DNA of 64,000 nt from Acidipropionibacterium thoenii DSM 20276 (GTDB lineage Bacteria > Actinomycetota > Actinomycetes > Propionibacteriales > Propionibacteriaceae). Position 1 is the first letter of the stretch. Each line of letters begins with the position of its first letter. Of the stretch, positions 28,232 to 37,160 are shown piece after piece. The stretch spans positions 62,001-126,000 of the forward strand of contig NZ_KE384019.1 of the NCBI RefSeq assembly GCF_000423445.1. The letters run 5' to 3'. The notes under the pieces were generated by a model. That model saw only the letters and a program-made list of their open reading frames with translations, was not told where the DNA came from and searched no databases. The position numbers and the translations under genes were made by a program.

Positions 28232-29392
28232 TCAGTTGGCGACCGGTGTCACTCCCAGATGCATTCCGGCCAGCCCGCGAGGACGCGAGTCGAGTCCCTC
28301 GGCCAGTCCCACCAGGGCCTGCGCGGCAACCGACTCCGGATGGGAGACGACGATCGGGTCGCCGTCGTCGCCGCCGATCCGCAGTTGCTCGTCGATCGGC
28401 ACCTGGGCCAGCAGAGGCACCTCGGTGCCCAGCCGCTTCGACAGCTCGTTGGCGACCATCCGACCGCCGCCCTCACCGAACAGGTTCACCCGGTGGGAGG
28501 TGCCGCAGTGCGGGCACTCGGTCTCCAGCCAGGACATGTTCTCGACCACGCCGATCACCTGCTGCTGCATGATGCCGGCCATCGTGCCGGCCCGCTCGGC
28601 CACCTCGGAGGCAGCCGGCTGGGGTGTGGTGACGACCAGGATGTCGGCATTGGGGAGCTTCTGCCCCAGGCTCATCGCGATGTCACCGGTGCCCGGCGGC
28701 AGGTCGATCAGCAGGTAGTCCAGATCTCCCCAGTGGACGTCGGCCAACAGCTGGGTGAGAGCCCGGTCCAGGATGGGCCCGCGCCAGGCGATGACGTCGG
28801 AGCGGTTCGGTTTGAGCATGCCCACGCTGATGGTCTTGATGCCCAGGGTCGGCACCGGCAGCAGCAGATCGTCGATCGGGGTGGGCCGGGCGTCGCCGAC
28901 GCCGAGCATGTCGGGGACCGAGTGACCGTAGATGTCGGCGTCCAGCAGTCCCACGGTGCGTCCGCGGGCCGCCAGTGCCAGGGCCAGGTTCACGGTGACC
29001 GAGGACTTGCCGACCCCGCCCTTGCCGGAGGCCACCGCGATGACCTTGGTCATGCAGCCTGGCTCGGCGAACGGGATGACCCGCTCGGGGACGCCGTTGC
29101 GCAGGGTGACCTTGAGGGCGTCGCGCTGCTCGTCGGTCATGGTTCCCAGCTCGACGTGGACGCCGGAGACGCCTTCGACGCTCTGGGCGGCGTTGGTGAC
29201 GTTCTCACGCAGCTCGGTCTTCAGGGGGCAGCCCGCCACGGTGAGGAGGATCCTGATGAAGACCCGGTTCGACTCGTCCACGGTGATCTCATCGACCATC
29301 TTGAGGTCGGTGATGGGGCGCCTGATCTCCGGGTCAACCACGCCGGCCAAGGCCTCGCGGATGAGCGGAATCAGGGGATTCTCGGTACTCAT
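28232..29392 (-). CDS. mrp: Mrp/NBP35 family Fe-S cluster carrier ATPase
   Basis: A 386-residue P-loop protein. The N-terminal MIP18/DUF59 domain covers about residues 1-90 (GVVDPEIRRPITDLKMV, TVAGCPLKTEL). It is followed by a deviant Walker A (VIAVASGKGGVGKSS), VGLLDADIYGHSVP, DYLLIDLPPGTGD and a C-terminal CPHC pair that binds the transferred cluster. ATG 29392 is the first Met of the domain. The mrp-DUF1003-CBS order is common in actinobacteria. It functions in cytosolic Fe-S assembly. Confidence 0.93.
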   Translation of the reverse strand: MSTENPLIPLIREALAGVVDPEIRRPITDLKMVDEITVDESNRVFIRILLTVAGCPLKTELRENVTNAAQSVEGVSGVHVELGTMTDEQRDALKVTLRNGVPERVIPFAEPGCMTKVIAVASGKGGVGKSSVTVNLALALAARGRTVGLLDADIYGHSVPDMLGVGDARPTPIDDLLLPVPTLGIKTISVGMLKPNRSDVIAWRGPILDRALTQLLADVHWGDLDYLLIDLPPGTGDIAMSLGQKLPNADILVVTTPQPAASEVAERAGTMAGIMQQQVIGVVENMSWLETECPHCGTSHRVNLFGEGGGRMVANELSKRLGTEVPLLAQVPIDEQLRIGGDDGDPIVVSHPESVAAQALVGLAEGLDSRPRGLAGMHLGVTPVAN

Positions 29393-29529
29393 ATCTTCTG
29401 TTTACATGGCGGTCAAAGTGCTGGGCAAGTCACTGCCACAGGTGTGCAACCGCGCGACCCTGGCAGTGAGCAGGACAACAGTGCCGACTCGGTTGCCAGG
29501 TCCGTGCCGCACACCTGCTCGCAGCGCGG

Positions 29530-30144
29530 TCAGGACTGTCCGGCACCCTCCGCGGTGATCTCCTCGCCGGCCTGTGCCGATTCCTCCTGGCCGTCGAGAT
29601 CGGACAGCGCGGCCTTCAGCTCCTCGCGCAACTGGTCACGCAACTCATCGCGCATCTCCGAGCGGATGTAGTCGCGGGTGGCGAGTTCGCCCATCTGCAT
29701 CCGGATGGCAGCCACCTCACGGGCCAGGAAGTCCATGTCCGAGCGGCTCTGGGCGGCCACCCTGCGGTCCTCGGCCAGTGACATCCGGTCGCGGTCCTCC
29801 TGCCGGTTCTGGGCCAGCAGGATCAGCGGGGCAGAGTAGGAGGCCTGGGTGGAGAAGAACAGGTTGAGCAGGATGAACGGGTAGGGGTCCCAGCGCAGTG
29901 TGAAGATCGCCATCAGGTTCCAGATCACCCACACCACGACGATGACCGTCATGTAGACGAGGAATTTCGCGGTGCCCATGAACCGGGCCACTCCCTCGGC
30001 GAACCTGCCGAAGGTCTCCGAGTCCACCTGGACCCGGGGCATCCGGCGTCCGGTGCGTCGCCCGGGAAGGTCCAGACGCAGATCGTCGCGGGAGTGCCCG
30101 CGGTCTCGATCCCGGGTCTCCCTGTCGCGCTCGTGATCAGCCAC
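29530..30144 (-). CDS. DUF1003 membrane protein
   Basis: 204 residues with a charged N-terminus (MADHERDRETRDRDRG), two membrane helices with connecting FTLRWDPYPFILLNLFFSTQASYSAPLILLAQNRQEDRDR (the DUF1003 hallmark), and an acidic coiled-coil C-terminus. GTG 30144 overlaps the upstream CBS-protein stop by 8 nt, so the two are coupled. Function is unknown; co-occurrence with an MgtE-N/CBS protein suggests a role linked to divalent metal or membrane homeostasis. Confidence 0.88.
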   Translation of the reverse strand: MADHERDRETRDRDRGHSRDDLRLDLPGRRTGRRMPRVQVDSETFGRFAEGVARFMGTAKFLVYMTVIVVVWVIWNLMAIFTLRWDPYPFILLNLFFSTQASYSAPLILLAQNRQEDRDRMSLAEDRRVAAQSRSDMDFLAREVAAIRMQMGELATRDYIRSEMRDELRDQLREELKAALSDLDGQEESAQAGEEITAEGAGQS

Positions 30145-31408
30145 GGTTCACCGCCCCCGGTGCGCCATCCATCTGGTCACCGCGCCAGTCGGCCGGCAGT
30201 AGATGATCCAGCAGGTCATCGACGGTCACCGCCCCGACCAGCTGGTTCTCGGAGTTGATCACCGGGGCCACCACCAGGTTGTAGGTGGCGAAGTAGCGGC
30301 TGATCGCCCCGACCAAAGTGTCGGTGGCGATCGGCTCCAGGTCGGTGTCCAGCAGTGCCGAGACCATCGTCGAGGGGGGTTCGCGCAGCAGCCGCTGGAG
30401 GTGCACGACACCCAGATACCGGCCCGAAGGGGTGTCCAGAGGAGGCCGACAGACGAACACCATCGAGGCCAGCGCCGGGGTGATGTCCTCCCCGCGGATC
30501 TTGGCGAGGGCGTCGGCGACCGTGGCGTCGGGAGCCAGGATGACCGGCTCGGGGGTCATCATGGCGCCGGCAGTGAAGTCGTCGTAGACCAGCAGGCTGC
30601 GGACATCCTCGGCGTCCTCGGGGCGCATCCGGGCCAGTAGTCGTTCCGCCAACGGCTCGGGCAGGTCCTGGACCAGGTCGGCGGCGTCGTCGGGATCCAT
30701 CTCCTCGAGGATGTCGGCGGCCCGTTCGGGATCCAGGATCGAGATGAGGGAGACCTGCTCGTCCTCGGGCAGCTCCTCGATGGCGTCGGCCAGCAGGTCG
30801 TCGTCGAGGGCCTTGGCGATCTCCGCGCGCCGGGTCGGGGTCATGTCGTGGAGCTCCCGGGCGACATCGGCCGGCTTCATGTCCTGCATCTCGGCGATCG
30901 CCCGCTCGGTGGACTGGCTGCTGGTCATCACCAGGGCCGGTACCTCATTCCAGTCGACGATGGTCGTCGACAGGGCCTTCTTGCGCAGTGAGGTGAACCG
31001 ATTGCCCCGGGCGGGCACGACAGCCACCTCGGAGATCTCCCAGTCATGGCTGCGCACCGGTCTCATCGCGACGTCGAAGATGCTGACCTGGGACCCCTCG
31101 CGGCTGAAGGTGCGGTCGAAGAGGTCGTCGACGACCAGGGTCTCGGCCTGGCGCCGGGAGAACACCCTGGTGTCGACGGTGCCGGAGATCATCACCTGGA
31201 GGCCGTCGATGGCGTGAACCCTGGGCATCGGCACGAAGATCTTGCGTCTGGCGAACAGTTCGACGACCAGACCGTGGACCCGGGGGGCGCGACCCTCGGT
31301 GCGCATCTGGATGACGACGTCACGGACCTTGCCGACCTGATCGCCTGCGGCGTCGAGGACGGGAAGGCCCCGCAACCGGGAGATGAAGACTGACGACGAC
31401 CTGCTCAC
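30137..31408 (-). CDS. PRC-barrel, MgtE-N and CBS-domain protein
   Basis: A 423-residue soluble protein. The N-terminal PRC-barrel-like part is about residues 5-75 (SRLRGLPVLDAAGDQVGKVRDVVIQ). An MgtE intracellular N-terminal helical domain follows at about 175-275 (LDDDLLADAIEELPEDEQVSLI, MDPDDAADLVQDLP). Two CBS motifs are at about 280-400. There is no MgtE membrane channel, so it is a sensor-like protein and not a Mg transporter. GTG 31408 start. Coupled to the DUF1003 gene. Confidence 0.85.
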   Translation of the reverse strand: MSRSSSVFISRLRGLPVLDAAGDQVGKVRDVVIQMRTEGRAPRVHGLVVELFARRKIFVPMPRVHAIDGLQVMISGTVDTRVFSRRQAETLVVDDLFDRTFSREGSQVSIFDVAMRPVRSHDWEISEVAVVPARGNRFTSLRKKALSTTIVDWNEVPALVMTSSQSTERAIAEMQDMKPADVARELHDMTPTRRAEIAKALDDDLLADAIEELPEDEQVSLISILDPERAADILEEMDPDDAADLVQDLPEPLAERLLARMRPEDAEDVRSLLVYDDFTAGAMMTPEPVILAPDATVADALAKIRGEDITPALASMVFVCRPPLDTPSGRYLGVVHLQRLLREPPSTMVSALLDTDLEPIATDTLVGAISRYFATYNLVVAPVINSENQLVGAVTVDDLLDHLLPADWRGDQMDGAPGAVNRG

Positions 31409-31589
31409 CCGCTCAACCTACTCGCCCGGGCCGGTTGACTGGGCGGGACGGTTCTCCGTGGACGTTGCCGATCGATCCCGTGGACGCCACCGGTCGAGGT
31501 CGGATCCGGCGTTGAGCAGACCCCGGCGATCTCACGCCTCGGCGCGGATGCAAGGATGCCAGGGACCTGACCGTCGGCGAGGAAGAGAC

Positions 31590-32513
31590 ATGGCACCAGC
31601 GCAGACATCGGCTTTCCATGATGATTCGAGGATGGCGGCTCCGCCGTCCGGGGCCGGGCAGGGTGCACCGGTGCCGCCCGGGGTCCAGGTGTTGTTCGCC
31701 ATCACCGCGGTGCTCATCACAGTCACCCTGGCCCTGGGGTCGACGGTGTGCGCCACCGATGCCAGTGCATCGTGTCCGAACTGGCCGGGTTGCTACCTGG
31801 GGCGGCTGACCCCCAGCGCCCACACCCAGCCGGTGGTCGAGTTCGTGCACCGGGTGATCTCCAGCGCCGTCGGGCTGTTCGCGCTGGCCTCGGTGATCGT
31901 CGGGGTGATCTTCGCCGCCAGGGATCGCAAGCTTGTCGTGCTGCCGGTGGTCGCGCTGGCCGGAGCGCTGGCCTCCGGGGTGTTCGGGATGATGACCATC
32001 AAGTGGGGGATCAACAGTTTCGAGGCGGCCGTCGACCTGCTGGCGGCGCTGATCTCGATGGGCGCGATGTGGTGGGCCTTCTTCGTGGCCCGGCGTCCCG
32101 GCGTGGCCTGGCAGTGGCGCCCGGTGGTGCGGTTGGGGTCGGCAGCGACCGCCATGGCGGTGGTGGGCCACTTCCTCGCGGTGCTGGTGGCCGGCAGCGG
32201 GTCGCTGACACGGTGCATGGGCTGGGCCCTGCTGGTGCGGGGTAACGGTGACGGACCGCTGGCGGCCTGGATCGCACAGCAGGCCGTGATGGTGATCGGG
32301 GAGCTGCTGACGATCGCCGTGGTGATCGCCCGGCTGCGGCGTCGACGCAACGGCTGGGACCTGATCCTGGCCGGCCTCATCGTGGTCGTGCTGGCCGTCG
32401 GAGTGGTGATCGCGGCGGCCGGTGCCACTGACTGGCTGGGGGTCGTTCACGCCGTGGGTACCGTGCTGATCCTCAACCTCGTGATGACCGGCACCATCCG
32501 CGACGCCGGTTGA
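31590..32513 (+). CDS. CtaA/COX15-like heme A synthase family membrane protein
   Basis: A 307-residue protein with about eight membrane helices. It has the extracellular cysteine pair region CPNWPGC and the TM2 heme ligand VEFVHRVISS. TM6 VVGHFLAVLV and TM8 WLGVVHAVGTVLI contain His. At the TM4 position where heme A synthases have a conserved His, the sequence reads AAVDLLAAL, with Asp instead. ATG 31590 follows GGAAGAGA. No cytochrome oxidase or ctaB gene is nearby. It may be a catalytically altered CtaA homologue. Confidence 0.72.
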   Translation: MAPAQTSAFHDDSRMAAPPSGAGQGAPVPPGVQVLFAITAVLITVTLALGSTVCATDASASCPNWPGCYLGRLTPSAHTQPVVEFVHRVISSAVGLFALASVIVGVIFAARDRKLVVLPVVALAGALASGVFGMMTIKWGINSFEAAVDLLAALISMGAMWWAFFVARRPGVAWQWRPVVRLGSAATAMAVVGHFLAVLVAGSGSLTRCMGWALLVRGNGDGPLAAWIAQQAVMVIGELLTIAVVIARLRRRRNGWDLILAGLIVVVLAVGVVIAAAGATDWLGVVHAVGTVLILNLVMTGTIRDAG

Positions 32514-32523
32514 GCGGGCCCGC

Positions 32524-33921
32524 TCAGGCCTGGCGGCGGGACCTGACGATCACCATCGTGACGCCGATCGCCAGCCAGGCTGCCCCCACGACCAGCGCCA
32601 GGTGCGCTGCCTGGCTGAGCACGATGGCGATGATCAGCCCGCCGATCAGCGGGATGGCGATGTGGCGCCCACGGTGCTCGGTGCGGTGCCCGACCACGAA
32701 GTAGCCGATCACCGCGGCATGCAGGAACAGGAAGCCCACCATCGCCCCCACGGTGATCATCGAGGAGAGCAGTTCCAGCCCGTCGGGGCGGATGGCGGCC
32801 GCCACCGCGATGATCACGGTCAGCACCGCCGACACGATGACTGCGTTGCGGGGAGTGCCGGTGCGTGCGCTGACCTGCGCCAGCGCCCTGGGCAGGGTGC
32901 GGCCGCGGGCCATGCCGAACATCAGGCGGCTCACCGCGGCCTGGGCCACCATCGCCGAGAAGACCGGTCCGATCGTCTTGACCGCTGTCACCGCGGTGCC
33001 CATCCAGGTGCCGATCTGGGAGTCGAGCATCTGGTAGAAGGCGGTGCCCTGCTGCTCGGGATGTGCGGCGAGCACGTCCGGGCTGGTGGGGGAGAGCAGG
33101 GCGGCCAGGTAGGTCTGGATGACGAACAGCGCGCAGGCCAGGCTGAGGCAGACCATCAGGGCCCGACCGACCTGGCGGCTGGATCCGGTGATCTCCTCGG
33201 CGAAGCCGGCAATGGCGTCGAAGCCCAGGAAGGACAGCACACCGATGGAGGCTGCGCCGAGCACCCCGGCGAGCTGGAACCCGTTCGATCCGGTCAACGG
33301 CGACAACCATCCGCGCTGTGGCCCGTGCTCGGCCAGCACCACCACGGCGGCGACCACGAAGACCGCCAGCAGGATGATCTCGGCCGCCAGCATGATGAAG
33401 CTCACGGTGGCTGTGGTCTTGACCCCGGCGAGGTTGAGAAGGGTCATCACGACGATCCCTGCGGCTGTGAAGACCCACACCGGGACCCCTCCGATCAGCC
33501 GGTTGGCGGCGATCCCCAGGATCAGTGAGATCAGCGCCGGCATGAACAGGTAGTCCAGGGCGAGCATCCATCCGGCGATGAAACCCGGTCGGCGTCCCAA
33601 CCCGGCGGTGGCATAGGCGAAGACCGATCCGGCCCGGGGGATCGACTGGGACATCCGTGCGTAGGACCATGCGGTGAACGCCACCGCCACCGTCGCGAGC
33701 AGGTAGACCAGCGCCACCGCGCCATGGCTCCGGGCGTCCAGTACCCCGAAGGTACCCATCGTGGAGGTGGGCCCGATGAACAACAGCCCGTAGACCACCA
33801 GATTGCCCAGCGTCAGGCCGCGGTGCAGCTGACCGGTGCCCGGCCCGTGATCGGCCCGGCTGGTGCGGACATGCTGGCTGGCGATGGGACTGGGCACCGG
33901 TTTCCTCGGAGAATCAGACAT
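32524..33921 (-). CDS. APC-superfamily amino acid permease
   Basis: A 465-residue permease with about twelve membrane helices. Conserved APC features are the TM1 substrate loop (LGNLVVYGLLFIGPTSTMGTFGVL), SYARMSQSIPRAGSVFAYA, GWMLALDYLFMPAL, the TM6 FLGFDAIAGFAEEI motif and SRLMFGMARGRTLPRAL. A second paralogue lies at 38005. It is next to aminopeptidase P and the aminotransferase, suggesting uptake of amino acids or amines. Substrate unknown. Confidence 0.9.
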   Translation of the reverse strand: MSDSPRKPVPSPIASQHVRTSRADHGPGTGQLHRGLTLGNLVVYGLLFIGPTSTMGTFGVLDARSHGAVALVYLLATVAVAFTAWSYARMSQSIPRAGSVFAYATAGLGRRPGFIAGWMLALDYLFMPALISLILGIAANRLIGGVPVWVFTAAGIVVMTLLNLAGVKTTATVSFIMLAAEIILLAVFVVAAVVVLAEHGPQRGWLSPLTGSNGFQLAGVLGAASIGVLSFLGFDAIAGFAEEITGSSRQVGRALMVCLSLACALFVIQTYLAALLSPTSPDVLAAHPEQQGTAFYQMLDSQIGTWMGTAVTAVKTIGPVFSAMVAQAAVSRLMFGMARGRTLPRALAQVSARTGTPRNAVIVSAVLTVIIAVAAAIRPDGLELLSSMITVGAMVGFLFLHAAVIGYFVVGHRTEHRGRHIAIPLIGGLIIAIVLSQAAHLALVVGAAWLAIGVTMVIVRSRRQA

Positions 33922-34019
33922 CTGTGCTGCGCAGGCTGGCGAGCGAGTCTCGGGGCCCGGCGGACGTGTGGAGCAATCGTAGGCTCCGCGACGGCCGACG
34001 CAGCGGGCGCCTCCCCCAA

Positions 34020-35543
34020 TTACCTGGCGGCTCTGCCCCAGATCTCGGCCATCCAGTCCTCGACCTCATCGATCTGACGGGGGCAGTCCTTCGACAGCCA
34101 CTCGCAGGGCCCGTCGGTGATGTGGATGTCGTCCTCGATCCGTATCCCGATGCCGCGGAACTCCTCGGGCACGAGAAGGTCAGTGGACTTGAAGTAGATG
34201 CCGGGCTCATCGGAGACGGTCATCCCCGCGCGCAGCGGCCCCGAGTAGTCCTGGCGGGCCGCCTCGGAGCAGTCGTGGACGTCAAGGCCCAGGTGGTGGC
34301 TGGTGCCGTGCACCATCCAGCGGCGGAACTGGCCGCCCTCCGGGGACAGCGCATCCTCGACCGGCACCGGCAGGATGCCCCACTCGTTCAGGTACTCGCA
34401 GATCACCCGGATCGCCGCCTGGTGGATCTCGCGGTGGTCGTGGCCGACGGTTGCGACCGCGGCGGCGGCGTCCTGGGCATCCAGCACAGCCTGGTAGACC
34501 CGACGCTGGGCGGGGCTGAACCTGCCCGAGACCGGAAGGGTGCGGGTGATGTCAGCGGTGTACAGCGAGTCGACCTCGATACCGGCGTCGATGAGCACCA
34601 ACTCGCCAGGGCGGACCTCGCCGTCGTTGCGCATCCAGTGCAGTGTGTTGGCGTGGTCGCCTGCCGCGCAGATCGAGCCGTAGCCGACATTGTTCCCCAG
34701 GTGGCGGGCGTGCAGCCCGAAGGTTCCCTCCAGCCAGCGCTCCCCGCGGCCCTTCGCCACGGCGTCCGGCAGTTCGGCGATCATCGCCTCGAAGCCGGTC
34801 CTGGACTTGCGGCAGGCGTCGCGCAGCTGCTCCAGCTCCCACTCGTCCTTGCAGAACCGGGCATCCGAACTCGCCGCGTAGAGCTCCTGGTCGGCCTGCT
34901 CGGTGCCGACCGAGCGCAGCGAATCGACGGTCTCGGTGACGCCGGGATCGGCATCACGGATGACCCGGACCTGCGGCCCGGCCTCCGAGATGGCCTCCTG
35001 GAGGCGCGATATGTCGCGGCACACCAGTCCGGTCATCGCCGTCATCTCCTCGAGCGACTCGCGCTTGCCGACCCACATCTCGCCATAACTCGGGTCGGCG
35101 TAGAACTCCCGATCGGTGCGGGGAGCTCGCGGCTTGAAGTAGAGGACGTCGCGCAGCTGGGCGGAGTCGTCGATGACCAGCACGGCATTGGGCTCCCGGT
35201 CGGTGCCCAGCCCCGAGTAGTAGGCGAAGGCGCTGTTGGGCCGGAAGGGATAGTCGCAGTCGTTGTTGCGGGGCACCAGGGTGCCGGCCGGGATCACCAG
35301 TCGCTCGCCGGGGAACCGGGCCGCCAGGGCGGCACGATGAGCGGTGGCCGAGGGCACCGAGTCCAGCTGCTGCGGGAGGGTGGAGTCGTAGGGGGCCCAG
35401 CCGGTCGGGATGAACTCCACGAAGGCCCGGGAGAACGGCGTCTGGCGCTTGGGGAGCTTCTGCTCCTCGGCCGCCGTCAGCTCGGCCTGAGATTCGCGGC
35501 TGGTGGTTCCTGGCGTGCTCGTCGTCGACTGGACCTCTGTCAT
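34020..35543 (-). CDS. pepP: Xaa-Pro aminopeptidase
   Basis: A 507-residue M24B metallopeptidase removing N-terminal residues that precede proline. The AMP_N domain is at about residues 40-190. The catalytic pita-bread domain has metal ligands in LIDAGIEVDSLYTADITRT (two Asp), GTSHHLGLDVHD (His), SDEPGIYF (Glu) and GIRIEDDI (Glu). ATG 35543 was chosen; the frame continues upstream to 35627 without a good start. It is divergent from the aminotransferase gene across a gap carrying a CRP-like palindrome. Confidence 0.93.
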   Translation of the reverse strand: MTEVQSTTSTPGTTSRESQAELTAAEEQKLPKRQTPFSRAFVEFIPTGWAPYDSTLPQQLDSVPSATAHRAALAARFPGERLVIPAGTLVPRNNDCDYPFRPNSAFAYYSGLGTDREPNAVLVIDDSAQLRDVLYFKPRAPRTDREFYADPSYGEMWVGKRESLEEMTAMTGLVCRDISRLQEAISEAGPQVRVIRDADPGVTETVDSLRSVGTEQADQELYAASSDARFCKDEWELEQLRDACRKSRTGFEAMIAELPDAVAKGRGERWLEGTFGLHARHLGNNVGYGSICAAGDHANTLHWMRNDGEVRPGELVLIDAGIEVDSLYTADITRTLPVSGRFSPAQRRVYQAVLDAQDAAAAVATVGHDHREIHQAAIRVICEYLNEWGILPVPVEDALSPEGGQFRRWMVHGTSHHLGLDVHDCSEAARQDYSGPLRAGMTVSDEPGIYFKSTDLLVPEEFRGIGIRIEDDIHITDGPCEWLSKDCPRQIDEVEDWMAEIWGRAAR

Positions 35544-35633
35544 GTGTGCCCGCCTCAGGGTAGGAATGTTGGGGACAACCGGTTGGCCACCCCCTCCGAT
35601 TCTAGGCGCGGTCCCGCAATGAACCACTCGCAG

Positions 35634-35653
35634 AATGTGAGAAGTATCACATT
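35634..35653. promoter_or_regulatory. CRP/GlxR-like palindromic site
   Basis: AATGTGA-N6-TCACATT is a perfect 7-bp inverted repeat containing TGTGA-N6-TCACA, the canonical binding pattern of cAMP-dependent CRP/GlxR regulators. It lies 90 nt upstream of pepP and 118 nt upstream of the aminotransferase, so it could control either or both. A second inverted repeat, GTGTCG-N4-CGACAC (35724-35739), is closer to the aminotransferase. Binding is inferred from pattern only. Confidence 0.65.
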
Positions 35654-35770
35654 TCGAGGTGGTGTTTCATAGGCTGACGTCCTTCCGCAGGAGAGTGCGA
35701 GTCGTGCGATTATTCGAAGAGGAGTGTCGAGTCCGACACCCATCGTTCGATGGCAGAGGAAGTTCTTTTC

Positions 35771-37102
35771 ATGGCCGATCCGATCTATCACCTCGCCCAG
35801 GAACGTCGGCTCGTCACCGCGCTCCCCGGCCCCCGGTCCAAGGAGCTCGCGGCCCGCCGCGATGCCGTGGTCGCCAGAGGTGTCGCGTCATCGTCCCCGT
35901 TCTACGTCGCGCAGGCCGATGGCGGCGTCCTCGTCGACGCCGACGGTAACTCGGTCATCGATCTGGGCGCGGGCATCGCCGTGACCAGCGTCGGGGCCGC
36001 GGCCCCGCACGTGGTGCACAACGTCCAGGAGGCTGTGGCCCGGTTCACCCACTCGAGCTTCGCCACCACTCCCTACGAGGGGTATGTGTCGGTCTGTGAA
36101 CAGCTGGCCGAGCTCACTCCCGGCAGCTTCGCCAAGAAGACAGTCCTGGTGAACTCGGGTGCCGAGGCGGTCGAGAATGCCATCAAGATCGCTCGTCACG
36201 CGACCGGCCGGGCCGCTGTGGCGGTCGCTGAGAACGCCTTCCATGGACGTACGAACCTCACCATGGCGCTCACCACCAAGGCCATGCCGTACAAGGTCGG
36301 ATTCGGGCCCTTCGCCCCCGAGATCTACCACTTCCCGAGCAGCAATCCGTTCCGCGAACCCGAGCCCATCACCGGGGAGCAGGCCGCCCGTCGCGCCATC
36401 GACTACCTGGAGACGACGGTCGGCGCCGATCATCTCGCATGTCTGCTGCACGAGCCGATCCAGGGCGAGGGAGGGTTCATCGTCCCGGCGGACGGTTACC
36501 TCCCCACTCTGCAGGCCTGGTGCCGTGAGCACGGAATCGTCTTCATCCTGGACGAGATCCAGTGCGGTTTCTGCCGCTCCGGCAAGTGGTTCGCCTCCGA
36601 GTACGAGGGCCTGGAGCCCGACCTCATCACCACTGCCAAAGCGCTCGGCGGAGGTCTTCCGCTGGCGGCCGTGACAGGCCGGGCTGAGATCATGGACACC
36701 GCTCAGGCCGGTGGCCTGGGCGGGACCTACGGCGGCAATCCGGTGTCATGTGCGGCCAGCCTCGGTGCCATCGAGACGATGAAGGAGTGGGATCTGCCCG
36801 CTCGCGCGCGCGCCATCGAGTCCGCGATTCGCCGCAAGATCGGCCCGCTGGTGGGATCGGGGCCGATCGGCGAACTGCGTGGACGCGGAGCCATGATGGC
36901 CGTCGAGTTCGTCAGGCCCGGCAGCAAGGAGCCCGACGCGGCCTTCGCCGGCCGGGTGGCCTCGCGGCTGCTTCACCAGGGCGTCATCGTGCTCACCTGC
37001 GGGATCTATGGGAACTGCGTGAGGTTCCTGCCCTCTCTCACGATTCCGGCCGACCTGCTCGACGAGGCCCTCGACCTGTTCGTGGCCGCCGCCTCCGACT
37101 GA
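35771..37102 (+). CDS. gabT: Class III PLP aminotransferase, 4-aminobutyrate/omega-amino acid type
   Basis: 443 residues. Key class III signatures are VNSGAEAVENAIKIARHATGR, ENAFHGRTNLTMALT, EPIQGEGGFIVPADGYL, the PLP Asp in FILDEIQCGFCRSGKWFA and the Schiff-base Lys in ITTAKALGGGLPLAAVTGRAE. These best fit 4-aminobutyrate transaminase (GabT). ATG 35771 has GAGGAAG upstream; ATG 35750 is an alternative. No succinate-semialdehyde dehydrogenase is adjacent. Its convergent partners are a nitrilase-family amidase and an APC permease, so putrescine, beta-alanine or GABA-type substrates are all possible. Confidence 0.82.
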   Translation: MADPIYHLAQERRLVTALPGPRSKELAARRDAVVARGVASSSPFYVAQADGGVLVDADGNSVIDLGAGIAVTSVGAAAPHVVHNVQEAVARFTHSSFATTPYEGYVSVCEQLAELTPGSFAKKTVLVNSGAEAVENAIKIARHATGRAAVAVAENAFHGRTNLTMALTTKAMPYKVGFGPFAPEIYHFPSSNPFREPEPITGEQAARRAIDYLETTVGADHLACLLHEPIQGEGGFIVPADGYLPTLQAWCREHGIVFILDEIQCGFCRSGKWFASEYEGLEPDLITTAKALGGGLPLAAVTGRAEIMDTAQAGGLGGTYGGNPVSCAASLGAIETMKEWDLPARARAIESAIRRKIGPLVGSGPIGELRGRGAMMAVEFVRPGSKEPDAAFAGRVASRLLHQGVIVLTCGIYGNCVRFLPSLTIPADLLDEALDLFVAAASD

Positions 37103-37120
37103 CCGGCAGCACGGCACCGG

Positions 37121-37160
37121 CCCGGCGTCCAGGAATCAGTTTCTGTTCCAGGACGCCGGG
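37121..37160. terminator. Terminator between gabT-like gene and amidase
   Basis: Perfect 10-bp arms CCCGGCGTCC (37121-37130) and GGACGCCGGG (37151-37160). The hairpin overlaps the last codons of the convergent amidase gene. Confidence 0.65.
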
